Below, in pieces: positions 32,115 through 40,332 of a DNA stretch of 64,000 bases. The stretch is from positions 1-64,000 of the forward strand of contig NZ_LMHJ01000004.1 in the NCBI RefSeq assembly GCF_001427795.1. Direction: 5' to 3'. The first letter of the stretch is position 1; every line of letters begins with the position of its first letter. The notes beneath the pieces are model-generated. The model saw only the letters and a list, made by a program, of their open reading frames with translations, was not told the origin of the DNA and searched no databases. The stretch is from Nocardioides sp. Root682 (lineage in GTDB: Bacteria; Actinomycetota; Actinomycetes; Propionibacteriales; Nocardioidaceae). Made by a program: the position numbers and the translations under genes.

Positions 32115-34643
32115 ATGCAGGAACTCCTGGATCTTGCGATCGACAGCCCGGCTGAGGCGGGACAACGGGCGCGCGCGATTCTCGACGGCGACCCGGACGA
32201 TCTACTTCGGTCATTTGCCGGTCAGGCGCTTGGGATAGTGCTGCGCGACAGCGGTCAGACGGGCGCGGCGATCGGGATCCTGCGCGCCGCAGTGCGAGCG
32301 GCGATCCGGTGTGGGATCGCGAACCGGGAAAGTGACGTTCGGGCGACACTCGGCGCCACATTGGTTTTTGCGGGGCGCCCGAGCACCGGCTTGGTCGAGT
32401 TCGAAAGAGCCCTGTCCGGTGCCACGGGCGAAACCGCCGCAAAGGTAGCGATGAGGCAGGCCGGCGTGCTCACGACCCTGGGTCGATGCGCTGAAGCCAG
32501 GCCGGTCATGCAGCGTGCACTTGATGAGTTCCGGCTGGCGGGCAACGGCGTCTGGGAAGCACGTTCCCACCTGTGGCTTGCCCACATAGAACTCGTGCTG
32601 GGGCGGGTCAACGCGGCTGACCTCCATGCGACGGCAGCCGCAGAAATTCTGGAGGGGTTGGGAGACACCACGGATCGGCTCAGTGCCCTAACGAACCTCG
32701 GTGAGATCGCAATGGCCCGGGGGGACATCTCTGGTGGCCTGCGGCGCCTCACCCAGTCGGTTGATGAGAGTGATGCTTCAGGCCGTCTTCGGTTCGAGGT
32801 CGTCGGAAGCTTGGCGGTTGGCTATCTTGCGGCGGGATTGGCGGCAGACGCGGTGTCGCTGCTCGGCAGGGACGACCTCCGGCTCACGCCCGCGCTTGAC
32901 GCCGAGCGCCACCTTGCTCTCGCAGATGCCCTGATCGCCATCCAGCAACCGGAGCCAGCGATCGACGCGGCGCGCAAGGCCGGCGCAATGTTCCGTCGTC
33001 AGGGCCGGGAGTGGTTCCAACGCCGAGCACGGCTGACGGCCGTCCGTGCCCGGTCTGCGATCGGCGATGCGCGGGGACTCGCGCGCGATGCGCGGGTCGT
33101 GGCCGAGGAGCTCCATGAGGAACGCGCAATCGAGGCGCCGCTGGCGCTGACGCTCGCCGGCCAGGTCGGCCCAGCTCTGGAGGCTGCGGGTCTTTGGGCA
33201 GCGGCAGCGTCGTACCGGAGCCACCCCAATGCGCTGGTGCGTGCGGGTGCATGGCACGCGCAGGCCCTCTCTCGCGAGGAGGCGGCGGATCGGGGAGGGG
33301 TGTTGCGGGCAGCTGCCGCCGGGCTCGATGCGATCGACGAACACCGCCGCCTGATCGGTTCCTCCGAGCTCCGCGCCCTCGCCACCACCCACGGCCGCGA
33401 GCTGACCACGATCGCCCTCCGCCATGCCGCGACCGACCCCCGAACGCTGCTCCGCTGGAGTGAACGCACCCGCGCCACGGCGCTCGCCCAGCCACCCGCG
33501 ACGTCCGACGCTGCGACCATCCCGGCCTCCCTGGCTGCCCTGCGCGACAACGGACGTCGACTCGCGGAGGCCCGCCAGGACGGGGACCCGACCGAGGACC
33601 TGGAGAAGGAGCGGCTGCGGCTCGAGCGGGCGGTGCGGGCCGAGCACCACACGCTGTCGGCGGACTCCGTCGAGCGGCAGCGACCGGTCAGCGCCGAGGA
33701 GGTCGTGGCGTCCGTCGGCGACGGGTGCCTCGTGGAACTGGTCGACGTCGACGGCACGCTGCATGTGCTGGTCGTGCACGGCGGGAAGGTGCGTCGCCGG
33801 ATTGCTGGGGGCACCACGGAGATCGCGGAGCTGCTCGGGCCCGCGGCGATGCTGCTGCGCCGGACCTCGCGAGGTCGGCCCGCCGACCTGACCGCACTCG
33901 GGCAGCGGCTGCAGGACGCGATCCTCGGGGACGCCGTACGGCTGATCCCGGAGGGGCTGGTGGTGATCGCCCCGACCGCGCGGCTGCACGGACTCCCATG
34001 GGCGCTGCTCCCGGCGCTCCACGACCGACCGTTCAGCGTGGTGCCGTCGGCAGGGCAGTTGCTCCGAGCCCGCGCAGCCAAGAGACCGAAGGATCCGCGG
34101 ACCGTCCTCATCTGCGGGCCGGGCCTCGCGACCGGTGGCGCGGAGGTGCCCGTCCTCGCGAAACGCCACCCGGACGCCGTACTCCTCGACGGTGCCCACG
34201 CAACGCTCGAGGCAGTGCTCGCCCAGCTCGACGGTGCCGACCTCGTGCACCTGGCTGCCCACGGAAACTTCCGCGCGGACAGTCCGCTGTTCTCCGCGCT
34301 CGACCTCGCCGACGGCCCGCTCACGGTCCACGACCTCGAGCGGCTCCAGCGGGCGCCGTACCGCGTCGTCCTCTCCGCCTGCGAGTCCGGTGTGCTCGCC
34401 CCCGTTGGCGCCGAGGAACTGCTCGGACTGGCGGCGGCACTGTTCTCTCTCGGTACGGCCGGCCTGGTCAGCAGCGTCGCCGAGGTCAACGACGTCGCGA
34501 CCGCCGACCTGATGGTCGACCTGCACGCCGCCCTCGCCGCCGGTCGCGACCCGGCCACCGCCCTGCACGAGGTACGACGCGCCGCCGTACCCGGCTCGGT
34601 CGAGGCCGCCACCGCCGCGGCATTCGTCGCCCTCGGCGTCTGA
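32115..34643 (+). CDS. TPR-CHAT protein (caspase-like cysteine peptidase)
   Basis: An 842-residue soluble protein. Residues 1 to about 440 are tandem TPR-like helical repeats (AEAGQRARAILDGDPDDLLR, GQTGAAIGILRAAVRAAIRC, GRCAEARPVMQRALDEFRLA). A charged coiled linker with DGDPTEDLEKERLRLERAVR leads to a C-terminal CHAT caspase domain. The catalytic dyad is visible: H716 in HLAAHGNF and C756 in VVLSACESG, followed by GAEELLGLAAALFSLGTAGL. TPR-CHAT proteins act as sensor-linked proteases in some prokaryotic immune and cell-death systems. ATG 32115 has GAGGA at SD distance; the longer open frame overlaps the S8 gene. The TPR half has more A/T-ending codons than its neighbours. Confidence 0.9.
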   Translation: MQELLDLAIDSPAEAGQRARAILDGDPDDLLRSFAGQALGIVLRDSGQTGAAIGILRAAVRAAIRCGIANRESDVRATLGATLVFAGRPSTGLVEFERALSGATGETAAKVAMRQAGVLTTLGRCAEARPVMQRALDEFRLAGNGVWEARSHLWLAHIELVLGRVNAADLHATAAAEILEGLGDTTDRLSALTNLGEIAMARGDISGGLRRLTQSVDESDASGRLRFEVVGSLAVGYLAAGLAADAVSLLGRDDLRLTPALDAERHLALADALIAIQQPEPAIDAARKAGAMFRRQGREWFQRRARLTAVRARSAIGDARGLARDARVVAEELHEERAIEAPLALTLAGQVGPALEAAGLWAAAASYRSHPNALVRAGAWHAQALSREEAADRGGVLRAAAAGLDAIDEHRRLIGSSELRALATTHGRELTTIALRHAATDPRTLLRWSERTRATALAQPPATSDAATIPASLAALRDNGRRLAEARQDGDPTEDLEKERLRLERAVRAEHHTLSADSVERQRPVSAEEVVASVGDGCLVELVDVDGTLHVLVVHGGKVRRRIAGGTTEIAELLGPAAMLLRRTSRGRPADLTALGQRLQDAILGDAVRLIPEGLVVIAPTARLHGLPWALLPALHDRPFSVVPSAGQLLRARAAKRPKDPRTVLICGPGLATGGAEVPVLAKRHPDAVLLDGAHATLEAVLAQLDGADLVHLAAHGNFRADSPLFSALDLADGPLTVHDLERLQRAPYRVVLSACESGVLAPVGAEELLGLAAALFSLGTAGLVSSVAEVNDVATADLMVDLHAALAAGRDPATALHEVRRAAVPGSVEAATAAAFVALGV

Positions 34644-34697
34644 CCGACCGCGCGGCGCTGGTTTCGGATCGCTCGGGGGAAGGGCAGGATCGGCTCC

Positions 34698-35189
34698 ATG
34701 ACCGAACCGGGATCGCCGTACCTGCCCCCACCGCCATCCGCTGCGTTCGCTCCCGCGCCACGGACCGGCCGCCAGTCGATGGCACTGCGCCACCTCGTCA
34801 GCGTCGTGATCGCCCTGGGCGCGACGCCGATCGGGATCGTGATGTTCGACTACGGCGGCGGCAAGTACCTCCGCGAACGGGCGATCAACTTCGGGGAAGG
34901 CTCCGCGGGCATCGGCTGGCTCGTGCTCATGTTCGCCGGCGGGGCGGTGCTGATGGTCGTGGCGCTCACGGCGCGCGTCTCGGGCCTCGAGCCGGTCCTC
35001 GCCGGGCTCCTGTGGGGCCTGGTGCCGCTGCTCTGGTTCGTGGTCGACCTCGCCAGCTTCTACGACTTCTCACGTGACCTGCCGTCGACGTACTTCTGGT
35101 TCGCCAACCCGCCCTTCCTCTTCGGACTCGTGGCGCCGCTGCTCATCGGCAGCGGGCTGGCCGGTCGGTGGCGGGGCACCCAGCGGTAG
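34698..35189 (+). CDS. Four-helix membrane protein, function unknown
   Basis: A 163-residue protein with a Pro-rich cytoplasmic N-terminus (PYLPPPPSAAFAPAPR) and about four membrane helices (LVSVVIALGATPIGIVMF, GIGWLVLMFAGGAVLMVVAL, PVLAGLLWGLVPLLWFVVDL, FLFGLVAPLLIG). No named family is recognised. It stands 54 nt after the CHAT gene on the same strand, so co-transcription is possible but unproven. Its stop TAG is formed inside the first unit of an 11-bp tandem repeat. Confidence 0.65.
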   Translation: MTEPGSPYLPPPPSAAFAPAPRTGRQSMALRHLVSVVIALGATPIGIVMFDYGGGKYLRERAINFGEGSAGIGWLVLMFAGGAVLMVVALTARVSGLEPVLAGLLWGLVPLLWFVVDLASFYDFSRDLPSTYFWFANPPFLFGLVAPLLIGSGLAGRWRGTQR

Positions 35190-35233
35190 CCCAGCGGTAG
35201 CCCAGCGGTAGCCCAGCGGTGGCCCAACGGCCG
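35179..35233. repeat. 11-bp tandem repeat, five units
   Basis: CCCAGCGGTAG occurs three times exactly (35179-35211), followed by CCCAGCGGTGG and CCCAACGGCCG. The first unit supplies the stop codon of the membrane protein. The array fills most of the gap to the PhzE-like gene and is likely to vary in copy number. Confidence 0.8.
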
Positions 35234-35284
35234 CAGGGCGAAACCGGGCGGCGGCCCGACCCCTGGCCCGCATAGGCTTCGGCC

Positions 35285-37210
35285 ATGTCTGACAAGCCGA
35301 ACGCCACGCTCACTGCCCGGGAAGCCATCACGGCCATCCAGGGGCACGAGGCGTGGGCGATCATCCGGCGCTCGACGCGGGCAGGTGATCGCGACACCGT
35401 CGGCGTCCTCGGCGGCACCCGCAGCACCGCCGAGTCGATCATGGACATCCCGCTCGAGACCGGCGTCCCCGAGGCCGGGCACATCTGCGACCGGCTGGTC
35501 GCCGTACCTTTCCGTCAGGTCGCCGAGCGCGGCTTCGAGGCGCACGACGACGGCACCCCGCTGGTGGTCGTCGACGTCCAGGCGGAGCACGAGTTCTCCG
35601 TCGCCGACGTGATCGCGGCGATCGACGAGGTCCCGGTCGAGTTCACCGACCGTGGCGGCTTCGACATCGACGACGACGACTACGCCAAGATCGTCGAGTC
35701 GATCATCGGCGAGGAGATCGGCCAGGGCGAGGGCGCCAACCTCGTCATCGGCCGCAACTACCGCGCGGTCGTCGCCGACTGGAGCGCCGAGGTCGCGCTC
35801 ACGGTCTATCGCCGACTGCTCGAGCGCGAGCGCGGTGCCTACTGGACCTTCCTCTTCTTCACCGGCGACCGCTACCTGGTCGGCGCCAGCCCCGAGCGCC
35901 ACGTCAGCGTCCACGGCGGCGACGTCCGGATGAACCCCATCTCCGGCACCTTCCACCTGCGCCCGCCCGCCGGCGAGACGCGCAGCACCGAGGCCCGGCT
36001 CCGCGAGTTCCTCAAGGACGAGAAGGAGATCTACGAGCTCTTCATGGTCGTCGACGAAGAGCTCAAGATGATGTGCGACATCTGCACCGAGGGCGGCCAG
36101 GTCCTCGGCCCGTTCCTCAAGCCGATGACGCACCTGATCCACACCGAGTACCTCCTCGCCGGGCGCACCTCGCGCGACGTGCGCGAGGTCCTGCGGGACA
36201 CGATGTACGCCGCCACGGTGACCGGTTCGCCCGTGGAGAACGCCTGCCGGCTGATCAAGCAGTACGAGCCCGAGGGTCGTGGCTACTACGGCGCCGCGCT
36301 GGCCCTCTTCGGCCGCGACAGCGACGGCGAGCCCGTCGTGGACAGCCCGATCGTGATCCGCACGGCCGACGTCTCGATCGACGGAGCGCTGAAGGTGACC
36401 GCGGGTGCGACCCTCGTGCGGGACTCCGTGCCGTCGTATGAAGTGGCGGAGACGCACGCCAAGGCCGGCGGCATCCTGTCCGCCTTCGGGCTCGTCCCGC
36501 CGGCGCCGATCCCCACCACGGACGTCGCGACCCTGGTCGCCGACGAAGAGGTGCTGATCGCGCTCAACAGCCGAAACAACCGGCTCTCCAGCTTCTGGCT
36601 CGCCGACCAGGCCGGTACGCCGGTCGACCCGCGCCTGATCGGGAAGTCCGCCGTCATCCTCGACGGCGAGGACGACTTCGTGAACATGCTGCGCCACATG
36701 CTGACCCGGATGGGGATCAGCAGCCGGGTGGTGCGGCACGAGGCGTACGTCGAAGGCGCGCTCGACGGTGACGACCTGGTGATCGTCGGCCCCGGCCCCG
36801 GCGACCCCGGCGACGACAACGACCCCAAGATGCTGCGGATGCGGGCCGCGGTCCAGTGGTTGCTGGAGAACGAGAAGCCGTTCCTCGCGGTCTGTCTCGG
36901 GCACCAGACGCTGTGCCACCAGCTGGGCATCCCGCTGGCGTTCAAGGACATTGTGTTCCAGGGCACCCAGGCGGCCGTGCTGCTCGACGGCAAGCCCGCG
37001 AAGGTCGGGTTCTACAACACGTTCGTCGGTCGCCCTGGTCCGGAAACCGTGCTGCCCGAGGGTGTGCGCGTTGACACCGACCCGGAGTCGGGCGACGTGC
37101 ACGCGCTGACCGGCTCGCACTACCGGGGCGTCCAGTTCCACGCCGAGTCGATCCTCACCGAGCGCGGCTTCGACATCGTGCACGACCTGGTGTCTGCCGT
37201 CCTGCTGTGA
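35285..37210 (+). CDS. Fused anthranilate / ADIC synthase (PhzE-like, TrpE-TrpG fusion)
   Basis: A 641-residue two-domain enzyme. The chorismate-binding domain (about 1-420) contains FTGDRYLVGASPERHVSVHG and TVTGSPVENACRLIKQYEPE (about residue 314), then GRGYYGAALAL. The GSPVENA form is typical of PhzE-type enzymes; TrpE and PabB carry GAPK here. The C-terminal class I glutamine amidotransferase has nucleophile C537 in AVCLGHQTL and the QFHAES triad segment. PhzE makes 2-amino-2-deoxyisochorismate; relatives make anthranilate for secondary metabolism. No other phenazine genes follow, so the product is uncertain. Confidence 0.85.
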   Translation: MSDKPNATLTAREAITAIQGHEAWAIIRRSTRAGDRDTVGVLGGTRSTAESIMDIPLETGVPEAGHICDRLVAVPFRQVAERGFEAHDDGTPLVVVDVQAEHEFSVADVIAAIDEVPVEFTDRGGFDIDDDDYAKIVESIIGEEIGQGEGANLVIGRNYRAVVADWSAEVALTVYRRLLERERGAYWTFLFFTGDRYLVGASPERHVSVHGGDVRMNPISGTFHLRPPAGETRSTEARLREFLKDEKEIYELFMVVDEELKMMCDICTEGGQVLGPFLKPMTHLIHTEYLLAGRTSRDVREVLRDTMYAATVTGSPVENACRLIKQYEPEGRGYYGAALALFGRDSDGEPVVDSPIVIRTADVSIDGALKVTAGATLVRDSVPSYEVAETHAKAGGILSAFGLVPPAPIPTTDVATLVADEEVLIALNSRNNRLSSFWLADQAGTPVDPRLIGKSAVILDGEDDFVNMLRHMLTRMGISSRVVRHEAYVEGALDGDDLVIVGPGPGDPGDDNDPKMLRMRAAVQWLLENEKPFLAVCLGHQTLCHQLGIPLAFKDIVFQGTQAAVLLDGKPAKVGFYNTFVGRPGPETVLPEGVRVDTDPESGDVHALTGSHYRGVQFHAESILTERGFDIVHDLVSAVLL

Positions 37211-37372
37211 AACACGCGGTCATCCACAGGTTGCGGTGCGACCGGTGGCGCTGCGCAGCTCCGGAGGGCACGCTCGGGTCCGTGAGTTCTTGCGATCGCG
37301 TGATCGAGCCGAGGTGCGCGCCGCGGAATTCCAGCTGCTTCACCGGAAGGTCCGGTGGAGAGGAAGGGCGCG
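37211..37372. other. Leader-like region before the microprotein
   Basis: 162 bp between the PhzE-like stop and the 29-residue ORF. No longer ORF with family features is visible on either strand. The last 20 bp are purine-rich (GGTGGAGAGGAAGG), a strong SD for the small ORF. Confidence 0.4.
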
Positions 37373-37462
37373 ATGCTGGTTGTCGTGTCAACCCTGCTGG
37401 CAATGCCCGGAGCGGTGTGGGCGATCATCCAGGTGATCGACCGCTTCCGTCGGAAGCCATAA
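37373..37462 (+). CDS. 29-residue membrane microprotein
   Basis: ATG 37373 opens a 29-codon frame ending TAA at 37460-37462. The peptide begins MLVVVSTLLAMPGAVWAIIQ and ends in a basic tail VIDRFRRKP. It is a single hydrophobic helix with a positive C-terminus, the pattern of small membrane regulators or type I toxin-like peptides. Support comes from a strong SD (GAGAGGAAGG), the use of TAA (rare in this GC-rich window) and a perfect terminator hairpin 7 nt after the stop. It matches no family known to me. Confidence 0.55.
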   Translation: MLVVVSTLLAMPGAVWAIIQVIDRFRRKP

Positions 37463-37468
37463 GCAGGG

Positions 37469-37512
37469 GCGGGACGGCTCAGTGCCTACCTGTGCCGTCC
37501 CGCTTCCTTCCT
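37469..37512 (+). terminator. intrinsic-type terminator after the microprotein
   Basis: GCGGGACGGC (37469-37478) pairs perfectly with GCCGTCCCGC (37494-37503) around a 15-nt loop, followed by the pyrimidine-rich TTCCTTCCTTC. It separates the microprotein from pabA. Confidence 0.75.
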
Positions 37513-37547
37513 TCAATTGTACGCCGCCAGGACTTGGCGGCAGCGCT

Positions 37548-38123
37548 GTGACGCCCGACGTCGTCGTGGTCGACCACCACGACTCCTACACGTGGAACCT
37601 GGTGCACCTGATCGCCGGCGTCACGGGGGAGCTGCCGACGGTGGTGCAGCACGACGAGGTGTCAGCTGTCGACGTGCTGGCCCACGAGTTCGTGGTGCTG
37701 TCGCCCGGACCCGGAAACCCCGCTGTGGAGCGGGACTTCGCGGTCGGTCGCGAAGTCCTGCTGGCCGGCACCCGCCCCGTGCTCGGTGTCTGTCTCGGCA
37801 TGCAGGGCATCGTGACGTCGTACGGCGGCCGCGTGGATCGCGTGGCTCCGGGCCATGGCGTGGCGGCGACCGTCAAGCACGACGGGTCGCGCTTGTTTGT
37901 CGCAGTGCCGGACCCGTTCACCGCGATCCGCTACCACTCACTGGCCGCGCTCGAGCTGCCCGACGTGCTGCGGGTGACGGCCGTCGACGAGGTGACCGGG
38001 TTGACCATGGCCGTCGAACACACGACGCTGCCGATCATGGGCGTGCAGTTCCATCCCGAGTCCGTGCTCACCGAGCACGGGGCACAGCTGATCGCGAACT
38101 TCCTCGGCTGCGGTTCGTGGTGA
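37548..38123 (+). CDS. pabA: Aminodeoxychorismate/anthranilate synthase glutaminase subunit (PabA/TrpG)
   Basis: A 191-residue class I glutamine amidotransferase. Visible are VVDHHDSYTWNLVHLI at the N-terminus, VVLSPGPGNP, the nucleophile C82 in GVCLGMQG, and the His/Glu motif QFHPESVL. It supplies ammonia to a chorismate aminating partner. The GTG start 37548 (TPDVVVVDHH) is chosen; the longer frame would run through the terminator. PabB follows 27 nt after the stop, so the pair is taken as aminodeoxychorismate synthase for pABA/folate, though anthranilate synthase cannot be excluded. Confidence 0.88.
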   Translation: MTPDVVVVDHHDSYTWNLVHLIAGVTGELPTVVQHDEVSAVDVLAHEFVVLSPGPGNPAVERDFAVGREVLLAGTRPVLGVCLGMQGIVTSYGGRVDRVAPGHGVAATVKHDGSRLFVAVPDPFTAIRYHSLAALELPDVLRVTAVDEVTGLTMAVEHTTLPIMGVQFHPESVLTEHGAQLIANFLGCGSW

Positions 38124-38150
38124 CCCGGCTGTGACCCTGGTGGCTGTCGC

Positions 38151-39431
38151 ATGGTGACGCAGGGCGACCCCGCCGAGGCGTTCGCCCGCATCCAGGCCCG
38201 CCATGCGCGCTGCGTCTGGCTCGACGGCGGCGGCGCCCGGGACTGGTCGCGGCGCAAGTCGCTGATCGGCTGGCTCGAGGACGACGACGTCTCCCTGAGC
38301 TACTCGGCGGCTGCCCGCGAGGTCACCCGGCACCAGGGTGGACGGTCCGAGGTCGTGGGGGATGACCCGTTCGTCGTACTCGAGCAGGAGCTGGCGGCGG
38401 GCACGCCGAGCGACCAGTGGTTCGGGTACTTCGGCTACGCGGCGCGTCCCGACATGCCGGCGTTGCCCGACCCGGACCTGCCCGACGCGGTGTGGCTGCG
38501 GCCCTCGCACATCCGGGAGTACGACCACGTGCCGGACGGGCAGTTCCTGCGCCTGTCGGGGGTTGCAACCCCCGACAGGCGCAGGAATCCCCGGGCGCCC
38601 GGGGATTCCGACACCACGGCCCCCACCGTCTACGCCACCGCCTTCACCACCGTCCAGGAGCACCTCCACGCCGGCAACTCGTACGAGGTCAACCTGACCT
38701 ATCGCACCCGGACGCCGAGCACGCTCAGCCCCGCGGGCGCCTATCTCCGGCTGCGCACGCTCAACCCGGCGCCGTACGCCGGCTACCTCCAGCACGACGT
38801 CGCAGGGGCGGAGGCGTGGCTGTTGAGCTCGTCGCCCGAGAGGTATGCGCTGGTCACGGCTGACCGCACCCTGGAGACCAAGCCGATCAAGGGCACCACC
38901 GCGCGCGGAAGCACCCCGGACGAGGACGCCGCGGCGCGCGACCACCTGGCCAGCGACCCGAAGTTTCGCTCCGAGAACCTGATGATCGTCGACCTGCTCC
39001 GCAACGACCTCGCGATGGTGTGTGACGTCGGGACGGTGGAGGTGCCGACGCTGATGGAGGTCGAGTCGTACTCCTCCGTGCACCAGCTCGTGTCGACGGT
39101 GCGCGGCCACCTGCGTGACGACGTCACGACGGTCGGCGCGTTGCGTGCGCTCTTCCCGGCTGGCTCGATGACGGGTGCCCCGAAGCTGCGCACGATGGAG
39201 ATCATCGAGGAGGTCGAGGCGACCCCGCGGGGTGCCTACAGCGGCGCGTTCGGCTGGATCTCCGGCGACGGTCGCGCGGACCTCGGTGTCATCATCCGCA
39301 CCCTGGTCACGGCGGGCGAGGACTACGTCCTCGGTACGGGCGGCGGGATCACCGTCGCCAGCGAGGTCGACGACGAGTACGACGAGACGCGGTGGAAGGC
39401 CGAGCGACTCCTGCAAGCGATCCTGCCGTAA
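38151..39431 (+). CDS. pabB: Chorismate-binding aminase component (PabB) with an in-frame palindrome insert
   Basis: A 426-residue chorismate-binding enzyme: YEVNLTYRT, SSSPERYALV, LETKPIKGT, ENLMIVDLLRNDLAMVCDVG and GSMTGAPKLRTMEIIEEVEA. The KPIKGT and TGAPK motifs are those of PabB/TrpE. It works with PabA next door. Between residues 132 and 153 the protein is encoded by a 66-bp double palindrome (38544-38609) that starts exactly at a codon boundary and adds 22 residues rich in Arg and Pro. The insert falls between the N-terminal and catalytic parts and leaves the frame open. Confidence 0.88.
   Translation: MVTQGDPAEAFARIQARHARCVWLDGGGARDWSRRKSLIGWLEDDDVSLSYSAAAREVTRHQGGRSEVVGDDPFVVLEQELAAGTPSDQWFGYFGYAARPDMPALPDPDLPDAVWLRPSHIREYDHVPDGQFLRLSGVATPDRRRNPRAPGDSDTTAPTVYATAFTTVQEHLHAGNSYEVNLTYRTRTPSTLSPAGAYLRLRTLNPAPYAGYLQHDVAGAEAWLLSSSPERYALVTADRTLETKPIKGTTARGSTPDEDAAARDHLASDPKFRSENLMIVDLLRNDLAMVCDVGTVEVPTLMEVESYSSVHQLVSTVRGHLRDDVTTVGALRALFPAGSMTGAPKLRTMEIIEEVEATPRGAYSGAFGWISGDGRADLGVIIRTLVTAGEDYVLGTGGGITVASEVDDEYDETRWKAERLLQAILP
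38544..38609. repeat. 66-bp double-palindrome element inside pabB
   Basis: A perfect 44-bp palindrome (38544-38587, centre GGGGTTGCAACCCC) overlaps a perfect 26-bp palindrome (38584-38609, centre CCCCGGGCGCCCGGGG) by the shared GGAA. The total is 66 bp, exactly 22 codons. A second copy with the same length and layout lies at 47708-47773. Arm bases differ between copies but mostly keep pairing. Confidence 0.9.
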
Positions 39432-39447
39432 GTAGTAGCGTCCCCTC

Positions 39448-40332
39448 ATGGTGACTCCCGCTGAGGCGATCGACCGGATCCAGGCGGCCTTCGGGGCGCA
39501 CGGCGGCGCCCGCTCCCTGCACGCCAAGGGCCGCTTCTACACGGGCACCTTCACGGCCACACCCGCTGCAGCGGAGCACGGGAAGGCCGCCCATCTCCAG
39601 GGCGACCCGGTGCCCGTGCTGGTGCGCTGGTCCAACGGCGGGGGCGACCCGAAGTCGCCCGACAAGGCGCCGGACGTCCGCGGCATGGCGGTGTCCTTCC
39701 GCCATCCCGACGGCGCGACCGACCTGCTGGGGCAGACCGCGCCGCGCTTCCCGGTTCGTACTCCCGAAGCGTTCGTCCGGATGGTCGAGGCGGCGCGGAA
39801 GCCGTCAGCGTTGCCCGGGTTCCTGCTGCGCCACCCCAGCGCGCTGCCCGCGCTCGCCGTCAACGCGAAGGCCGGGTCGCTGGTCCCGCCGCGCAGCTTC
39901 GCCGAGGCGACGTTCTTCCCCATCCACGCCTACCTCTGGACCTCGCCGACGGGGATCGAACGCTGGGTGCGCTACGTCCTGCGTCCGCTCGACGAGGAGG
40001 CCGGCCGCCCCGAGGGGAAGTACGACGGACCGGACCGGCTCTTCGACGAGATGGAGGCACGTCTCGCGTCCGGCCCGGTGCGGTTCACCCTCGTGGTCAA
40101 TGTCGCGTCCGACGGCGACGACCCGCACGACCCGATGTCGGTGTGGCGAGGGGTCGAGACCTTCGACGCCGGCACGATCGAGGTCACCGCGACCGCGCCC
40201 GACCCGGAGACCGACGGCAAGGTCACCGTCTTCGACCCCACCCGCGTCATCGACGGCATCGGGCTCTCCGACGACCCGATCCTGCTGTTCCGCCCGGGCG
40301 CCTACTCGGAGAGCGTCAACCGCCGCCTCTAG
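39448..40332 (+). CDS. Catalase-related haem peroxidase (SrpA-like, short catalase)
   Basis: A 294-residue short member of the catalase family. It keeps HAKGRFYTGTFTATPAAAEH near the N-terminus, VRWSNGGGDPKSPDKAPDVR, GMAVSF, and the C-terminal block DDPILLFRPGAYSESVNRR where the proximal haem Tyr lies in monofunctional catalases. At about 300 residues it lacks the wrapping and flavodoxin domains, as in the catalase-related peroxidases. It is expected to use H2O2 with an organic donor. It converges on the lipoprotein gene with overlapping stops. Confidence 0.82.
   Translation: MVTPAEAIDRIQAAFGAHGGARSLHAKGRFYTGTFTATPAAAEHGKAAHLQGDPVPVLVRWSNGGGDPKSPDKAPDVRGMAVSFRHPDGATDLLGQTAPRFPVRTPEAFVRMVEAARKPSALPGFLLRHPSALPALAVNAKAGSLVPPRSFAEATFFPIHAYLWTSPTGIERWVRYVLRPLDEEAGRPEGKYDGPDRLFDEMEARLASGPVRFTLVVNVASDGDDPHDPMSVWRGVETFDAGTIEVTATAPDPETDGKVTVFDPTRVIDGIGLSDDPILLFRPGAYSESVNRRL

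Noticed and set aside
35060..37183. 707-codon minus-strand frame opposite the PhzE-like gene
   Set aside because: Shadow frame. The plus strand holds all chorismate-binding and amidotransferase motifs.
37211..37372. Riboswitch or trp-type attenuator upstream of the microprotein
   Set aside because: No Trp codon run, no alternative hairpins and no known riboswitch core were seen.
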